Source: Peptoniphilus sp.
Lineage (GTDB): Bacteria; Bacillota; Clostridia; Tissierellales; Peptoniphilaceae
NCBI RefSeq assembly: GCF_022767005.1
Contig: NZ_JALEOV010000103.1
Span: 1 to 64,000, forward strand
Reading direction: 5' to 3'
DNA: 64,000 nucleotides
Every line of letters begins with the position of its first letter. The first letter of the stretch is position 1. The notes beneath the pieces are model-generated. The model did not search any database. It worked only from the letters and a program-made list of their open reading frames with translations, and was not told the origin of the DNA. Positions 1 to 8,432 of the stretch are shown here, piece by piece. The position numbers were made by a program, and so were the translations under genes.

Positions 1-1608
1 CTTAGTCTTATCAGCATCTGAAATTTTTCCTTCAACATCTTTTAATGTGTTTTCAGATTGATAGATAATTGAGTCAGCATTATTCTTTGCTTCAATTAAT
101 TCCTTCTTCTTAGCATCTTCTTGAGCGTACATTTCAGCTTCTTTAACTTTCTTTTCGATTTCTTCTTCATTTAGGTTAGTAGAAGATGTAATTGTGATGT
201 GTTGTTCCTTGCCTGTACCAAGGTCTTTTGCACTTACATTTACGATACCATTTGCGTCAATGTCAAATGTAACTTCAATTTGTGGCACTCCTCTTCTTGC
301 CGGTGCAATACCATCAAGTGTAAATCTACCAAGAGTTACATTGTCCTTAGCCATTTGTCTTTCACCTTGAAGTACGTGAATTTCTACGGAAGTTTGATTG
401 TCTGCTGCAGTTGTAAATACTTGTGACTTTTTAGTCGGAATAGTAGTATTTCTTTCGATAAGTCTTGTAGTAATATTACCCATAGTTTCAATTCCAAGAG
501 AAAGTGGTGTTACGTCAAGTAATAATAAATCTTTTACATCACCAGATAAAACTCCACCTTGAATTGCTGCACCAAGAGCAACACATTCATCTGGGTTAAT
601 ATCCTTTTGTGGTTGTTTTCCAGTTAATTTTTTAATGCATTCTTGTACTGCAGGTATTCTTGTTGAACCTCCAACTAAAAGAACTTTATCTATATCATTT
701 GCAGTAAGTCCTGCATCTGATAATGCATCCTTAACAGGTCCTTCAGTCATTTTTACAAGATCAGCTGTAAGTTCATCAAATTTAGCACGAGTTAAGTCCA
801 TATTTAAGTGAAGTGGACCAGCTTGTGATGCTGTAATAAATGGAAGATTGATATTAGTTGACAATGTAGAAGAAAGTTCTTTCTTAGCTTTTTCAGCAGC
901 TTCTTTAAGTCTTTGAAGACTCATCTTGTCAGCCTTTAAGTCAATACCATTTTCTTTTTTAAATTCTTCAGCAATATAATCGATAACTCTGTTATCAAAG
1001 TCATCTCCACCTAATTTGTTATTACCACGAGTTGCGTGTACTTCAAATACTCCATCAGAAAGTTCAAGGATTGAAACGTCGAAAGTACCACCGCCAAGGT
1101 CATAAACCATTACAGTTTGTGCTTCAGTGTCCTTATCTTCTCCATAAGCAAGAGCAGCTGCAGTTGGTTCATTTACAATTCTTTTAACATCAAGACCTGC
1201 GATTTTACCTGCATCCTTAGTTGCTTGTCTTTGAGCATCTGTAAAGTAAGCTGGAACAGTGATAACTGCTTCAGTAATTTTTTCTCCAAGATAAGATTCT
1301 GCATCAGATTTTAATTTTTGTAAAATCATAGCTGAGATATCTTGTGGTGTATAAGTTTTTGAATCTATTTTTACGTTAAAGTCAGAACCCATGTGTCTTT
1401 TGATAGAAGAGATAGTTCTGTCAGGGTTTGTAATAGCTTGTCTTTTAGCAGTTTCTCCTACTAATCTTTCTCCATCTTTAGTAAAAGCTACAACAGAAGG
1501 TGTAGTTCTATTACCTTCGATGTTTGGAATTATTACAGCGTCTCCGCCTTCCATTACTGCTACTGCAGAGTTAGTTGTTCCTAAATCGATACCAATTATT
1601 TTTCCCAT
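1..1608 (-). CDS. dnaK: Molecular chaperone DnaK (Hsp70), 3' end outside window
   Basis: ATP-dependent Hsp70 chaperone that binds unfolded segments, working with GrpE and DnaJ in the cytoplasm. The 536 codons present begin with [19 protein letters not shown], the Hsp70 phosphate-1 loop, and include the phosphate-2 motif [19 protein letters not shown] near residue 170 and the adenosine-site motif [11 protein letters not shown] near residue 310. The linker [18 protein letters not shown] and most of the beta-sandwich peptide-binding domain follow; the helical lid runs off the left edge. The start is fixed by an AGGAGGAAA ribosome site at about 1615-1623. It is the third gene of hrcA-grpE-dnaK, so it is expected to be under CIRCE/HrcA heat-shock control. 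The reading frame is intact as far as it can be seen. Confidence 0.98.
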   Translation of the reverse strand, partial: MGKIIGIDLGTTNSAVAVMEGGDAVIIPNIEGNRTTPSVVAFTKDGERLVGETAKRQAITNPDRTISSIKRHMGSDFNVKIDSKTYTPQDISAMILQKLKSDAESYLGEKITEAVITVPAYFTDAQRQATKDAGKIAGLDVKRIVNEPTAAALAYGEDKDTEAQTVMVYDLGGGTFDVSILELSDGVFEVHATRGNNKLGGDDFDNRVIDYIAEEFKKENGIDLKADKMSLQRLKEAAEKAKKELSSTLSTNINLPFITASQAGPLHLNMDLTRAKFDELTADLVKMTEGPVKDALSDAGLTANDIDKVLLVGGSTRIPAVQECIKKLTGKQPQKDINPDECVALGAAIQGGVLSGDVKDLLLLDVTPLSLGIETMGNITTRLIERNTTIPTKKSQVFTTAADNQTSVEIHVLQGERQMAKDNVTLGRFTLDGIAPARRGVPQIEVTFDIDANGIVNVSAKDLGTGKEQHITITSSTNLNEEEIEKKVKEAEMYAQEDAKKKELIEAKNNADSIIYQSENTLKDVEGKISDADKTK

Positions 1609-1634
1609 AATATATTTCCTCCTAAATAAATCAC

Positions 1635-2207
1635 TTATTGTGAAACTTTGACCATTGCAGGTCTTAGCGTTTTGTCATTAATTAAATAACCTTTTTGTAA
1701 AACTTCAATTACGTAGCCACTGTCGTATTTATCAGAATCTTCAGTAAGCACTGCGTGGTGATACAATGGGTCGAATTCTTCGCCCAGAGCTTTCATTTCA
1801 ACTATACCTTCTTTTTTAAGTACCTCAGTAAGTTGATCCTTTATCATCATAATCCCGTCATAAGTTGAATCCCTTTCACCAATAGAATCCATTGCTCTTT
1901 CAAAATTGTCAATGACAGGAAGCAAGTCGTTTACGACCTTTTTAACTCCTAGCTCAATATATTCAGTTTTTTGAGCCTCAGTTCTTCTCTTATAATTTGC
2001 AAAATCAGCTTGAAGTCTCATAAACTTATCAGTTAGCGCTTGATACTTTTCATCATCGCTTACCTCATCTGTAACTTCTTCTGAATTTTCTTCTGTATTT
2101 ACATCATTGTTAATTTTCTCACTGTCTTCATTTTCATTATCTATATTTTTATTTTCATCAATAATTTCTTCTTGAACATCTTCTTTTTTTATATCATCAT
2201 TTGTCAT
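1635..2207 (-). CDS. grpE: Nucleotide exchange factor GrpE
   Basis: GrpE exchanges ADP for ATP on DnaK. The first ~50 residues are very acidic (Asp/Glu/Asn-rich) and likely disordered. A long helical segment ([19 protein letters not shown]) follows, then the C-terminal beta domain with the family signature [13 protein letters not shown] and a tail ending [14 protein letters not shown]. About 190 residues is normal for the family. I prefer the ATG at 2207, preceded by GAGGGAG. A GTG twelve bases upstream (2219) is also in frame and overlaps the hrcA stop codon, so translational coupling is likely either way. It lies between hrcA and dnaK in the heat-shock operon. Confidence 0.96.
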   Translation of the reverse strand: MTNDDIKKEDVQEEIIDENKNIDNENEDSEKINNDVNTEENSEEVTDEVSDDEKYQALTDKFMRLQADFANYKRRTEAQKTEYIELGVKKVVNDLLPVIDNFERAMDSIGERDSTYDGIMMIKDQLTEVLKKEGIVEMKALGEEFDPLYHHAVLTEDSDKYDSGYVIEVLQKGYLINDKTLRPAMVKVSQ

Positions 2208-2215
2208 GTACTCCC

Positions 2216-3238
2216 TCACATTTCTTTTAATCCTTTAGTAAGTGCATCGCTAAAAATTTTAACGAGCTTTACTAATCTCATATAGTCAATCCTAACTGGT
2301 CCAATAATTCCAAAGCTTCCATAGATGCCATAATCCTTGGCAAAGGGTGCTCTAATAATAGTATTTTCTTTCATTAGACTTGCACTGTTTTCTGAACCAA
2401 TTATTACCTCCACATCTCCTGTAAAGTTATCATCTTTTAAGATTTGAAATAAACTGTCTCTATCCTCAACTAAACTCATAAAATTTTTAGCCTTGTCAAG
2501 ATCCCTATATTCGTCAAAATTCAAAATATTAGTGAGACCATCATAATAAATTTCAATGGATGAGACCTTTTTATTAAATTTGCTTGCAATTTTTACAACA
2601 TCGGAAATAAAATTCCCATATCTAATCATATTATCAGAAAGAGAAATTTTAAGTGATTCAATTTTGTCAAAATCAATTCCCGACATTTTTTCATTTAAAA
2701 CTTTCTCAATATAATAAAAATCTTCATCTGGGATATTTTCTATTTCTAAAAAATATCTTTCTATTACTCCCTTGTCCCCTATTAAAACTAATAGCACTGT
2801 ATTTTCATCAATTTTTACAAGAGTAAGTCTTTTTATTTTTGTATCAGCCTTTTGTGGTGTAATTAAGTATGCTGTGCAATTGCTGATATTGGCGAGCAAA
2901 TTAACAGAATTTTTATAAAAGTCTTCTAAATTTCTAGAAGTATATAAAAGTCTATCTTTGATTTTTTGTGAAGCATCTATATCATGAAATTCACTAAAAC
3001 TATTAAAAATTTCATCAACATAAAATCTATAAGCCTTGTCAGAAGGAATTCGTCCCGCTGATTGATGCGGCTTATTTAAAAAACCAAGATCTTCAAGATC
3101 CGCCATTTCATTTCTTATAGTCGCAGAACTAACTCCAAGATTATATTCTTTAGATAAAGTTCGTGACCCGACGGGAGTTGGCATATCGATGTATGCTTCA
3201 ATTATGGCATTTAAAATATTTATTTTTCTAGCATCCAT
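2216..3238 (-). CDS. hrcA: Heat-inducible transcription repressor HrcA
   Basis: Repressor that binds CIRCE elements upstream of the dnaK and groE operons; its activity depends on GroEL in characterised species. The N-terminal winged helix is seen as NILNAIIEAYIDMPTPVGSR, continuing through SSATIRNEMADLEDLGFL. The rest is the GAF-like/dimerisation region ending in the typical FGIIGPVRIDYMRLVKLV. I chose the ATG at 3238 because AAGGAGG sits just upstream; a GTG further out (3259) lies inside the CIRCE operator and is less likely. This gives 340 residues, normal for HrcA. It is the first gene of its operon, and its own promoter carries the operator, so it should be autoregulated. Confidence 0.97.
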   Translation of the reverse strand: MDARKINILNAIIEAYIDMPTPVGSRTLSKEYNLGVSSATIRNEMADLEDLGFLNKPHQSAGRIPSDKAYRFYVDEIFNSFSEFHDIDASQKIKDRLLYTSRNLEDFYKNSVNLLANISNCTAYLITPQKADTKIKRLTLVKIDENTVLLVLIGDKGVIERYFLEIENIPDEDFYYIEKVLNEKMSGIDFDKIESLKISLSDNMIRYGNFISDVVKIASKFNKKVSSIEIYYDGLTNILNFDEYRDLDKAKNFMSLVEDRDSLFQILKDDNFTGDVEVIIGSENSASLMKENTIIRAPFAKDYGIYGSFGIIGPVRIDYMRLVKLVKIFSDALTKGLKEM

Positions 3239-3252
3239 AATTTCCTCCTTTG

Positions 3253-3279
3253 TTAGCACTCATTAATGTCGAGTGCTAA
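3253..3279 (-). promoter_or_regulatory. CIRCE operator
   Basis: Perfect TTAGCACTC-N9-GAGTGCTAA inverted repeat, the consensus HrcA operator. It lies between the -10 box and the hrcA ribosome site, where bound HrcA would block transcription. It is the only CIRCE seen in the window. Confidence 0.98.
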
Positions 3280-3288
3280 TCTATTTAT

Positions 3289-3317
3289 ATAGTACCCTCT
3301 TCTCTCCTCTTTGTCAA
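3289..3317 (-). promoter_or_regulatory. Sigma-A promoter of hrcA-grpE-dnaK
   Basis: Reading the minus strand, TTGACA (3312-3317) is followed after exactly 17 bases by TACTAT (3289-3294). Transcription should start just upstream of or within the CIRCE operator. Confidence 0.9.
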
Positions 3318-3412
3318 GGAATTTTCAAAAATTTTTTCATATTTTTTTATAAAATAGTTATATGTCCTTACATTGGAATAAATCAAAAATTTTCCAATCT
3401 TCTATATATTTA

Positions 3413-3421
3413 TGTTAAAAT
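3413..3421 (+). promoter_or_regulatory. Probable extended -10 of lepB
   Basis: TG-T-TAAAAT (extended -10) lies about 22 bases before the lepB start. No good -35 hexamer is visible, as is common for extended -10 promoters. The call rests on the motif and its position only. Confidence 0.4.
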
Positions 3422-3443
3422 TAGTTATTGGAGATGATTTAAT

Positions 3444-3968
3444 TTGAAAAAAAATGAAACTTTGTCTTTTATTCTTACAATTGTTGCTGCAGTTTTACTT
3501 GCACTATTTGTTAGGAATTTTATTTTTAATATAGCTGTTGTTAATGGAGAGTCCATGAACCCAACATTAAATGAAAAAGATAAATTAATTTGTCTTTCTT
3601 ACAAAAGATTCACTGACATACCTCGAGGCGAAATTGTTGTAATAGACGCACCAAATGACAGTAGAAATTACATTAAAAGACTTATTGGAAAGCCTGGCGA
3701 TACTATTGAGTTTAAGGAAGGAAAAGTTTATTTGAATGGCAATCTATTAAAAGAAAACTACACTTCAACTGATGTCACAGAATCTGACCAAAAAAGTTTT
3801 ACACTAAAAGACGATGAATATTTTGTTATGGGAGACAATAGACTGCCGGGCATGAGCATTGACTCAAGATACTTCGGACCAATCGAAAAGAAAAGAATAA
3901 AATCAGCTGCAGTTTACAGAATTTTACCTCTTAAAAGTAGAGGGAAAATTGAAACTTTGATAAAATAA
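3444..3968 (+). CDS. lepB: Signal peptidase I
   Basis: Membrane-bound type I signal peptidase (S26) that cleaves signal peptides of exported proteins on the outer face of the membrane. It has one N-terminal transmembrane segment (about residues 8-30). The catalytic serine is S37 in [11 protein letters not shown] and the general-base lysine is K78 in [12 protein letters not shown]. The late signature [18 protein letters not shown] is present. The 174-residue length fits Gram-positive SipS-type enzymes. The start is a TTG with GGAGATG at about 3430-3436; no nearby ATG fits better. lepA follows after about 30 bases and is probably co-transcribed. Confidence 0.96.
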   Translation: MKKNETLSFILTIVAAVLLALFVRNFIFNIAVVNGESMNPTLNEKDKLICLSYKRFTDIPRGEIVVIDAPNDSRNYIKRLIGKPGDTIEFKEGKVYLNGNLLKENYTSTDVTESDQKSFTLKDDEYFVMGDNRLPGMSIDSRYFGPIEKKRIKSAAVYRILPLKSRGKIETLIK

Positions 3969-3999
3969 AAAATATCCCCTAAAGTATGGAGGTAAAAAT

Positions 4000-5811
4000 T
4001 TGAGAAATCAAAATAATATTAGAAATTTTTCAATAATAGCACATATTGACCACGGCAAGTCTACTCTTGCCGATAGACTTATTGAGTCAACTGGCATGCT
4101 CACAAAAAGAGAAATGGACGAACAAGTCCTCGACTCCATGGATCTTGAACGTGAGAGAGGAATTACAATTAAATTAAAGGCTATTAGGCTTATATATAAA
4201 GACGATAGAGATGGCAAGGAGTACATTTTAAACTTAATCGACACTCCAGGTCATGTTGACTTCAACTACGAAGTTTCTCGTTCCCTTGCAGCCTGTGAAG
4301 GTGCCATTGTAGTTGTAGATGCTTCACAAGGCGTTGAAGCACAGACTCTTGCAAATGTATATCTTGCCATTGATCAAGACCTTGAACTTGTGCCAGTAAT
4401 AAATAAAATTGATTTGCCAAGTGCAAGGCCTGATGAAATAAAGGAAGAAATAGAAGACATTATTGGCATTGATACTGAGGGTATTCCCCTTATTTCTGCA
4501 AAGGAAGGTATTGGAATTGACGACGTACTTCACGCAATCGTAGATAAAATTCCTGCACCAAGTGGCGATTACAATGCACCACTTAAAGCACTTATTTTTG
4601 ACTCAATTTATGACTCTTATAGAGGAGTTATTTGCCACGTTAGAGTTGTCGATGGTTCAGTAAAACCAGGTGATGAAATACTTATGATGGCTACGGGCAA
4701 AACTTTTGAAGTAGTTGAAGTTGGTGTAACTTCCAATGGTCATATCCCTCTTGACTCCTTAAACGCAGGCGAAGTTGGTTTTATAACTGCTTCAATTAAA
4801 AATGTTAAAGACGCAAGAGTTGGAGACACTATCACTTTAAAAAATAATAGAACAAGTGAGCCAATGCCTGGCTATAAAAAAGTTGTGCCAATGGTATTCT
4901 GTGGTGTATATCCTGGAGAAGGCGAAGAATACAACAATGTTCGCGATGCCTTGGAAAAACTACAAGTAAATGATGCTGCCCTAGATTTTGAAGCAGAAAC
5001 TTCTGTTGCCCTTGGCTTCGGATTTAGATGTGGTTTTTTGGGGCTTCTTCACATGGAAATTATCCAAGAAAGACTAGAAAGAGAATTTAATTTAAATATT
5101 GTTACTACTGCTCCATCTGTTATTTACAATGTAATGAAAAAAAATGGCGAGATGATTTCTATTCAAAATCCATCAAACTTGCCTGATCCAACAGAAATTG
5201 ATTACATGGAAGAACCAATTGTAAAGGCGGAAATTATGACTCCAACAGATTATGTTGGTCAAGTTATGGAACTATGCCAAAATAGACGTGGCGTCTTTAA
5301 AGATATGCAATACTTAGAGGAAACTAGAGCACTTATAACTTATCATATGCCTCTAAATGAGGTAATTTATGATTTCTTTGACGCACTTAAATCAAAGACT
5401 CGTGGCTATGCTTCCTATGATTACGAATTAATTGGCTATGAAAAATCTAATCTCGTTAAACTTGATATTTTAATTAATGAAGAACTTGTAGATGCCTTCT
5501 CACTAATTGTCCACGAATCCAATTCTTACCTTCGTGCGAGAAAAATTTGTGAAAAATTAAAGGATGTAATACCGAGACATCAATTTGCAGTGCCTATTCA
5601 AGCTGCAATTGGAAATAAAATTATCGCCAGAGAAACTATTCGTGCACTTAGAAAAGACGTCCTCGCTAAATGTTACGGTGGCGATATTACTAGAAAGAGA
5701 AAACTTCTTGAAAAACAAAAGGAAGGAAAGAAGAGAATGCGTACCGTAGGTAATGTTGACATTCCACAAGATGCTTTCTTGTCTGTATTAAAGTACGATG
5801 AAGAAAAATAA
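4000..5811 (+). CDS. lepA: Translation factor LepA (EF4) GTPase
   Basis: Ribosome-associated GTPase homologous to EF-G, implicated in back-translocation and 30S biogenesis. G motifs are visible: AHIDHGKST (P-loop), [13 protein letters not shown] (switch I), DTPGHVDF (G3) and NKIDLPSA (G4). The LepA-specific C-terminal region includes [20 protein letters not shown] and ends in the basic [20 protein letters not shown] segment. At 603 residues it is full length. The start is TTG with GGAGG at 3988-3992. The last 14 bases overlap hemW; the lepA-hemW pairing is widespread in Firmicutes. Confidence 0.98.
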   Translation: MRNQNNIRNFSIIAHIDHGKSTLADRLIESTGMLTKREMDEQVLDSMDLERERGITIKLKAIRLIYKDDRDGKEYILNLIDTPGHVDFNYEVSRSLAACEGAIVVVDASQGVEAQTLANVYLAIDQDLELVPVINKIDLPSARPDEIKEEIEDIIGIDTEGIPLISAKEGIGIDDVLHAIVDKIPAPSGDYNAPLKALIFDSIYDSYRGVICHVRVVDGSVKPGDEILMMATGKTFEVVEVGVTSNGHIPLDSLNAGEVGFITASIKNVKDARVGDTITLKNNRTSEPMPGYKKVVPMVFCGVYPGEGEEYNNVRDALEKLQVNDAALDFEAETSVALGFGFRCGFLGLLHMEIIQERLEREFNLNIVTTAPSVIYNVMKKNGEMISIQNPSNLPDPTEIDYMEEPIVKAEIMTPTDYVGQVMELCQNRRGVFKDMQYLEETRALITYHMPLNEVIYDFFDALKSKTRGYASYDYELIGYEKSNLVKLDILINEELVDAFSLIVHESNSYLRARKICEKLKDVIPRHQFAVPIQAAIGNKIIARETIRALRKDVLAKCYGGDITRKRKLLEKQKEGKKRMRTVGNVDIPQDAFLSVLKYDEEK

Positions 5812-6937
5812 AATTTCAATTTACATTCATATACCTTTTTGCGAGAGTAGATGTTACTATTGTGACTTCTGCTCTTCTCTTTTAAATAGAGAAAATGAAG
5901 AAAAATATTTTCATTATTTGGAAAGAGAAATAAAATTACGAGAAAATATTTTAAAAGAAAGAACTATTGACACCATTTTTATTGGCGGCGGTACTCCCTC
6001 TTCTGTGAACGAGAAATTTATCGCAAAAATTTTAAACATTTTAAAAAATTATGATATTAGTGAAAATGCAGAAATTACAATAGAGTCCAATCCCAATTCT
6101 CTCACAAGAAGAAAAGCAGAAATCTTTTTTAGTTCTGGAATTAATAGAATTTCTATTGGAGCTCAATCCTTTAACGACGAAATATTAAAAAAGATTGGAA
6201 GGATTCATAAATCCGATGATATTTATAAATCTGTTGAAAATGCAAGAGCTGCAGGATTTACAAATATAAATTTAGATCTAATGCTTGCACTTCCAACACA
6301 AAAATTTTCTGATATATTAAAATCAATTGATGAAGTAAAAAAATTAAATCTTCCTCATATTTCTTATTACTCATTGATTTTAGAAGAGGGTACAATTCTT
6401 TATAAAGCGCACAAAAAAACTCCTCTCGCCTTTCCTAATGAGCTTGAGGATAGAAAAATGTATCACTATGTAGTAACAGAGCTTGAAAAAATTGGTCTAC
6501 ACCAATATGAAATTTCAAATTTTGCAAAAAGAGGTTTTGAATGCAGACACAATTTAATTTATTGGAAACTAAAGGATTATATTTCCTTTGGGCTAAATGC
6601 TTCATCAAATATAAAAAGTTTGAGATACAGAAACTTTTCTGACTTTAAAAATTATTATAATTCAATTGATAAAAATAATTTGCCCATAGAATTTTCTGAA
6701 GAATTATCTGAAACTGATAGAATTAATGAATATATAATGTTGGGACTTAGGCTTAATTCAGGAATAAATATAAATGAGTTCAATGAAAAATTTCAAAAAG
6801 ATTTCCTTAAAGTTTATGAAAGTGAAATAGAAAAAAATATTACTCTTGGACTAATAAACTTTAGCGAAAATAAAATCTATCTCACTGAAAAAGGAAGAGA
6901 TTTATCAAACCAAGTAGAATTAGATTTTTTTAGATAA
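5798..6937 (+). CDS. hemW: HemW-type radical SAM protein (coproporphyrinogen III oxidase-like)
   Basis: HemW is a radical SAM heme chaperone, often mis-annotated as an oxygen-independent coproporphyrinogen oxidase. The cluster motif is [11 protein letters not shown] near residues 14-24: CxxxCxxC with the extra Cys two positions on (CxxxCxxCxC), as in HemN-like proteins. [18 protein letters not shown] and the HemN C-terminal domain ([20 protein letters not shown]) follow. No dedicated N-terminal HemN extension is present, which favours HemW over true HemN. No heme-biosynthesis genes are nearby. The ATG lies inside the lepA 3' end (14-base overlap), with no strong ribosome site, so coupling to lepA translation is likely. 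Confidence 0.93.
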   Translation: MKKNKISIYIHIPFCESRCYYCDFCSSLLNRENEEKYFHYLEREIKLRENILKERTIDTIFIGGGTPSSVNEKFIAKILNILKNYDISENAEITIESNPNSLTRRKAEIFFSSGINRISIGAQSFNDEILKKIGRIHKSDDIYKSVENARAAGFTNINLDLMLALPTQKFSDILKSIDEVKKLNLPHISYYSLILEEGTILYKAHKKTPLAFPNELEDRKMYHYVVTELEKIGLHQYEISNFAKRGFECRHNLIYWKLKDYISFGLNASSNIKSLRYRNFSDFKNYYNSIDKNNLPIEFSEELSETDRINEYIMLGLRLNSGININEFNEKFQKDFLKVYESEIEKNITLGLINFSENKIYLTEKGRDLSNQVELDFFR

Positions 6938-6964
6938 AAAAGTTAAACTTAATATGCAAAAAAC

Positions 6965-7008
6965 AAGGTGATGTTGCAGAATAATTGTATTCTGTACATC
7001 ACCTTTTA
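6965..7008 (+). terminator. Rho-independent terminator after hemW
   Basis: AAGGTGATGT pairs with ACATCACCTT across a 21-base loop that itself can form AGAATA/TATTCT, and a T-rich run follows. It closes the lepB-lepA-hemW unit. Confidence 0.85.
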
Positions 7009-7015
7009 TTCTCTC

Positions 7016-7053
7016 AAACAAAAAGAGAGAAACTTTCCCGGGAAAATTTCTCT
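7016..7053 (-). terminator. Rho-independent terminator after rpsT
   Basis: On the minus strand AGAGAAATTTTCCC pairs with GGGAAAGTTTCTCT (one mismatch), then TCTTTTTG. It begins at the rpsT stop codon. Confidence 0.8.
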
Positions 7054-7322
7054 TAGCCAGCGATTTTGCTGTTAAGTTCCTTAGCTAGTCGACTTAGCTT
7101 TCTGGAAGCTTGTTTTTTATGAATTACATTTTTATTAGCAGCTTTCTTTAATTTTTTATCTGCAAGGATTAAAAGCTCTTTTGCATCATCAATTCTATTT
7201 TCATCAAGTGCGATTCTAAAATTTTTAACTGCATTTTTCATTTCAGTTCTTATAGGTTTGTTGCGCTCAGAATTTCTTCTAGCTACATCTATTCTCTTAA
7301 TAGCTGATTTAATATTTGCCAT
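7053..7322 (-). CDS. rpsT: 30S ribosomal protein S20
   Basis: Small, lysine/arginine-rich primary 16S rRNA-binding protein of the 30S subunit. It begins MANIKSAIKRIDVARRNSER and is helical throughout, with NVIHKKQASRKLSRLAKELN near the C-terminus. The 89-residue length is typical. A good ribosome site (GGAGGTGAAATA) precedes the ATG. It has its own promoter and terminator, so it is a single-gene unit. The neighbouring holA is encoded upstream on the same strand, an arrangement common in Firmicutes (comEC-holA-rpsT). Confidence 0.98.
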   Translation of the reverse strand: MANIKSAIKRIDVARRNSERNKPIRTEMKNAVKNFRIALDENRIDDAKELLILADKKLKKAANKNVIHKKQASRKLSRLAKELNSKIAG

Positions 7323-7352
7323 TATTTCACCTCCATATTTAACGCTTTTGCT

Positions 7353-7381
7353 ATTTTACCACGAATTTACTTTCATTGCAA
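7353..7381 (-). promoter_or_regulatory. Sigma-A promoter of rpsT
   Basis: Minus strand TTGCAA (7376-7381), 17-base spacer, TAAAAT (7353-7358). The resulting leader to the rpsT start is about 25 bases. Confidence 0.8.
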
Positions 7382-7418
7382 GGTTCTTTTTTGCACAACT
7401 TTGAATAGGAGTTTAAAA

Positions 7419-8432
7419 TCATAAATTATTGCAATATTTTATAATAATTGTTTCCAAAATAACAATTTCATCCACAGAAGAAGTTTTTAGTAGCTCGTCT
7501 GCTTTAATCAATTCATCATGGAATTCTAATAAAAAATTTTTTGAAAAATTTCCCTCGTAGGTTAATATTTTTTTTTCAAATTCAAATTTCTTTACATCCA
7601 TTTTATTCATAATGTCATTTCTGCTCAAATTTTTTTCAGATAAAATTTTATAAGACAATAGGTTTTTAACTTGTCTAATGATCATGTGAAAAATTAAAGG
7701 AAGAGGCTCTCCTAATTTGTCGAGATTGTGAAGTTCTTTTATTGCAATTTCTGTATTTTTGCTAAGGAGTGCATCTAAAAATTTAAAAATATTTGTATCT
7801 ATATTATCTGAAATTATACTTCTTATATCACTTTCTTTTATAATATTATCCTTGGCTACTGCTGCAATTTTATCCATTTCAGAATTTAAGTCAAGAAGTC
7901 TTATATCTTCATTTTTTGAATTATATCCACTTTCTTGGATAAAAATAGCAACTTCACTATCCTTAATTGATTTTCCCTTTCTTATAAAATATCCCTTAAT
8001 AAAATTTCTAAGATCAGCTGAACCAAGCTTGTCGAATTCCATATCTCTATTTTTTTTGTGAAAGTATTTATAAAATTTTGTAGTCTTTTTAATGCTTTGC
8101 GTATCCCAAAAAATTAAAATTACAAAATCAGATAATTTGTTTAAAAAATCATAAAAAGAATCCTTTAATTCATTTTCGTTTAGAAAATCACAGACATCTC
8201 TAAGAAGTACAATTTTTTTTTCATTCATAACGGGATAAGTTTCGCAGGCAGAAATAATATCTTCTGGCTTTACATCAGAACCCTTAAATTTAGTATAATT
8301 AAAGGCTTCTGTCCCCTTTACATATTTATTTATTAGATAACTAATGGCATTTTCTATTAAATATTTTTCTTTTCCAAAAAATAAATAGGCTCCACTATGT
8401 GTCTTATCTCTGTAAATTTGTTTGTAATTCAT
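7419..8432 (-). CDS. holA: DNA polymerase III subunit delta
   Basis: Clamp-loader delta subunit that opens the beta sliding clamp. The protein (337 residues) starts MNYKQIYRDKTHSGAYLFFG and follows the HolA pattern: an N-terminal P-loop-like fold without a working Walker A, KIVLLRDVCDFLNENELKDS, a middle three-helix part, and a C-terminal helical collar (LDALLSKNTEIAIKELHNL, MIIRQVKNLLSYKIL). Identification rests on the overall pattern plus its place between comEC and rpsT, the normal holA position in Firmicutes. The first 29 bases overlap the comEC 3' end, so the two are presumably one transcript. Confidence 0.92.
   Translation of the reverse strand: MNYKQIYRDKTHSGAYLFFGKEKYLIENAISYLINKYVKGTEAFNYTKFKGSDVKPEDIISACETYPVMNEKKIVLLRDVCDFLNENELKDSFYDFLNKLSDFVILIFWDTQSIKKTTKFYKYFHKKNRDMEFDKLGSADLRNFIKGYFIRKGKSIKDSEVAIFIQESGYNSKNEDIRLLDLNSEMDKIAAVAKDNIIKESDIRSIISDNIDTNIFKFLDALLSKNTEIAIKELHNLDKLGEPLPLIFHMIIRQVKNLLSYKILSEKNLSRNDIMNKMDVKKFEFEKKILTYEGNFSKNFLLEFHDELIKADELLKTSSVDEIVILETIIIKYCNNL

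Noticed and set aside
1391..1651. 86-codon frame opposite the dnaK 5' end
   Set aside because: Antisense shadow of a highly conserved gene; no ribosome site and no recognisable product.
3372..3398. ATTGGAA ... TTCCAAT inverted repeat between hrcA and lepB
   Set aside because: Seven-bp AT-rich arms with a 13-base loop are expected by chance in this base composition; no further support.
5798..6937. True oxygen-independent coproporphyrinogen III oxidase (HemN)
   Set aside because: It lacks the N-terminal extension of HemN, and the lepA-hemW gene order and absence of heme genes favour the HemW chaperone.
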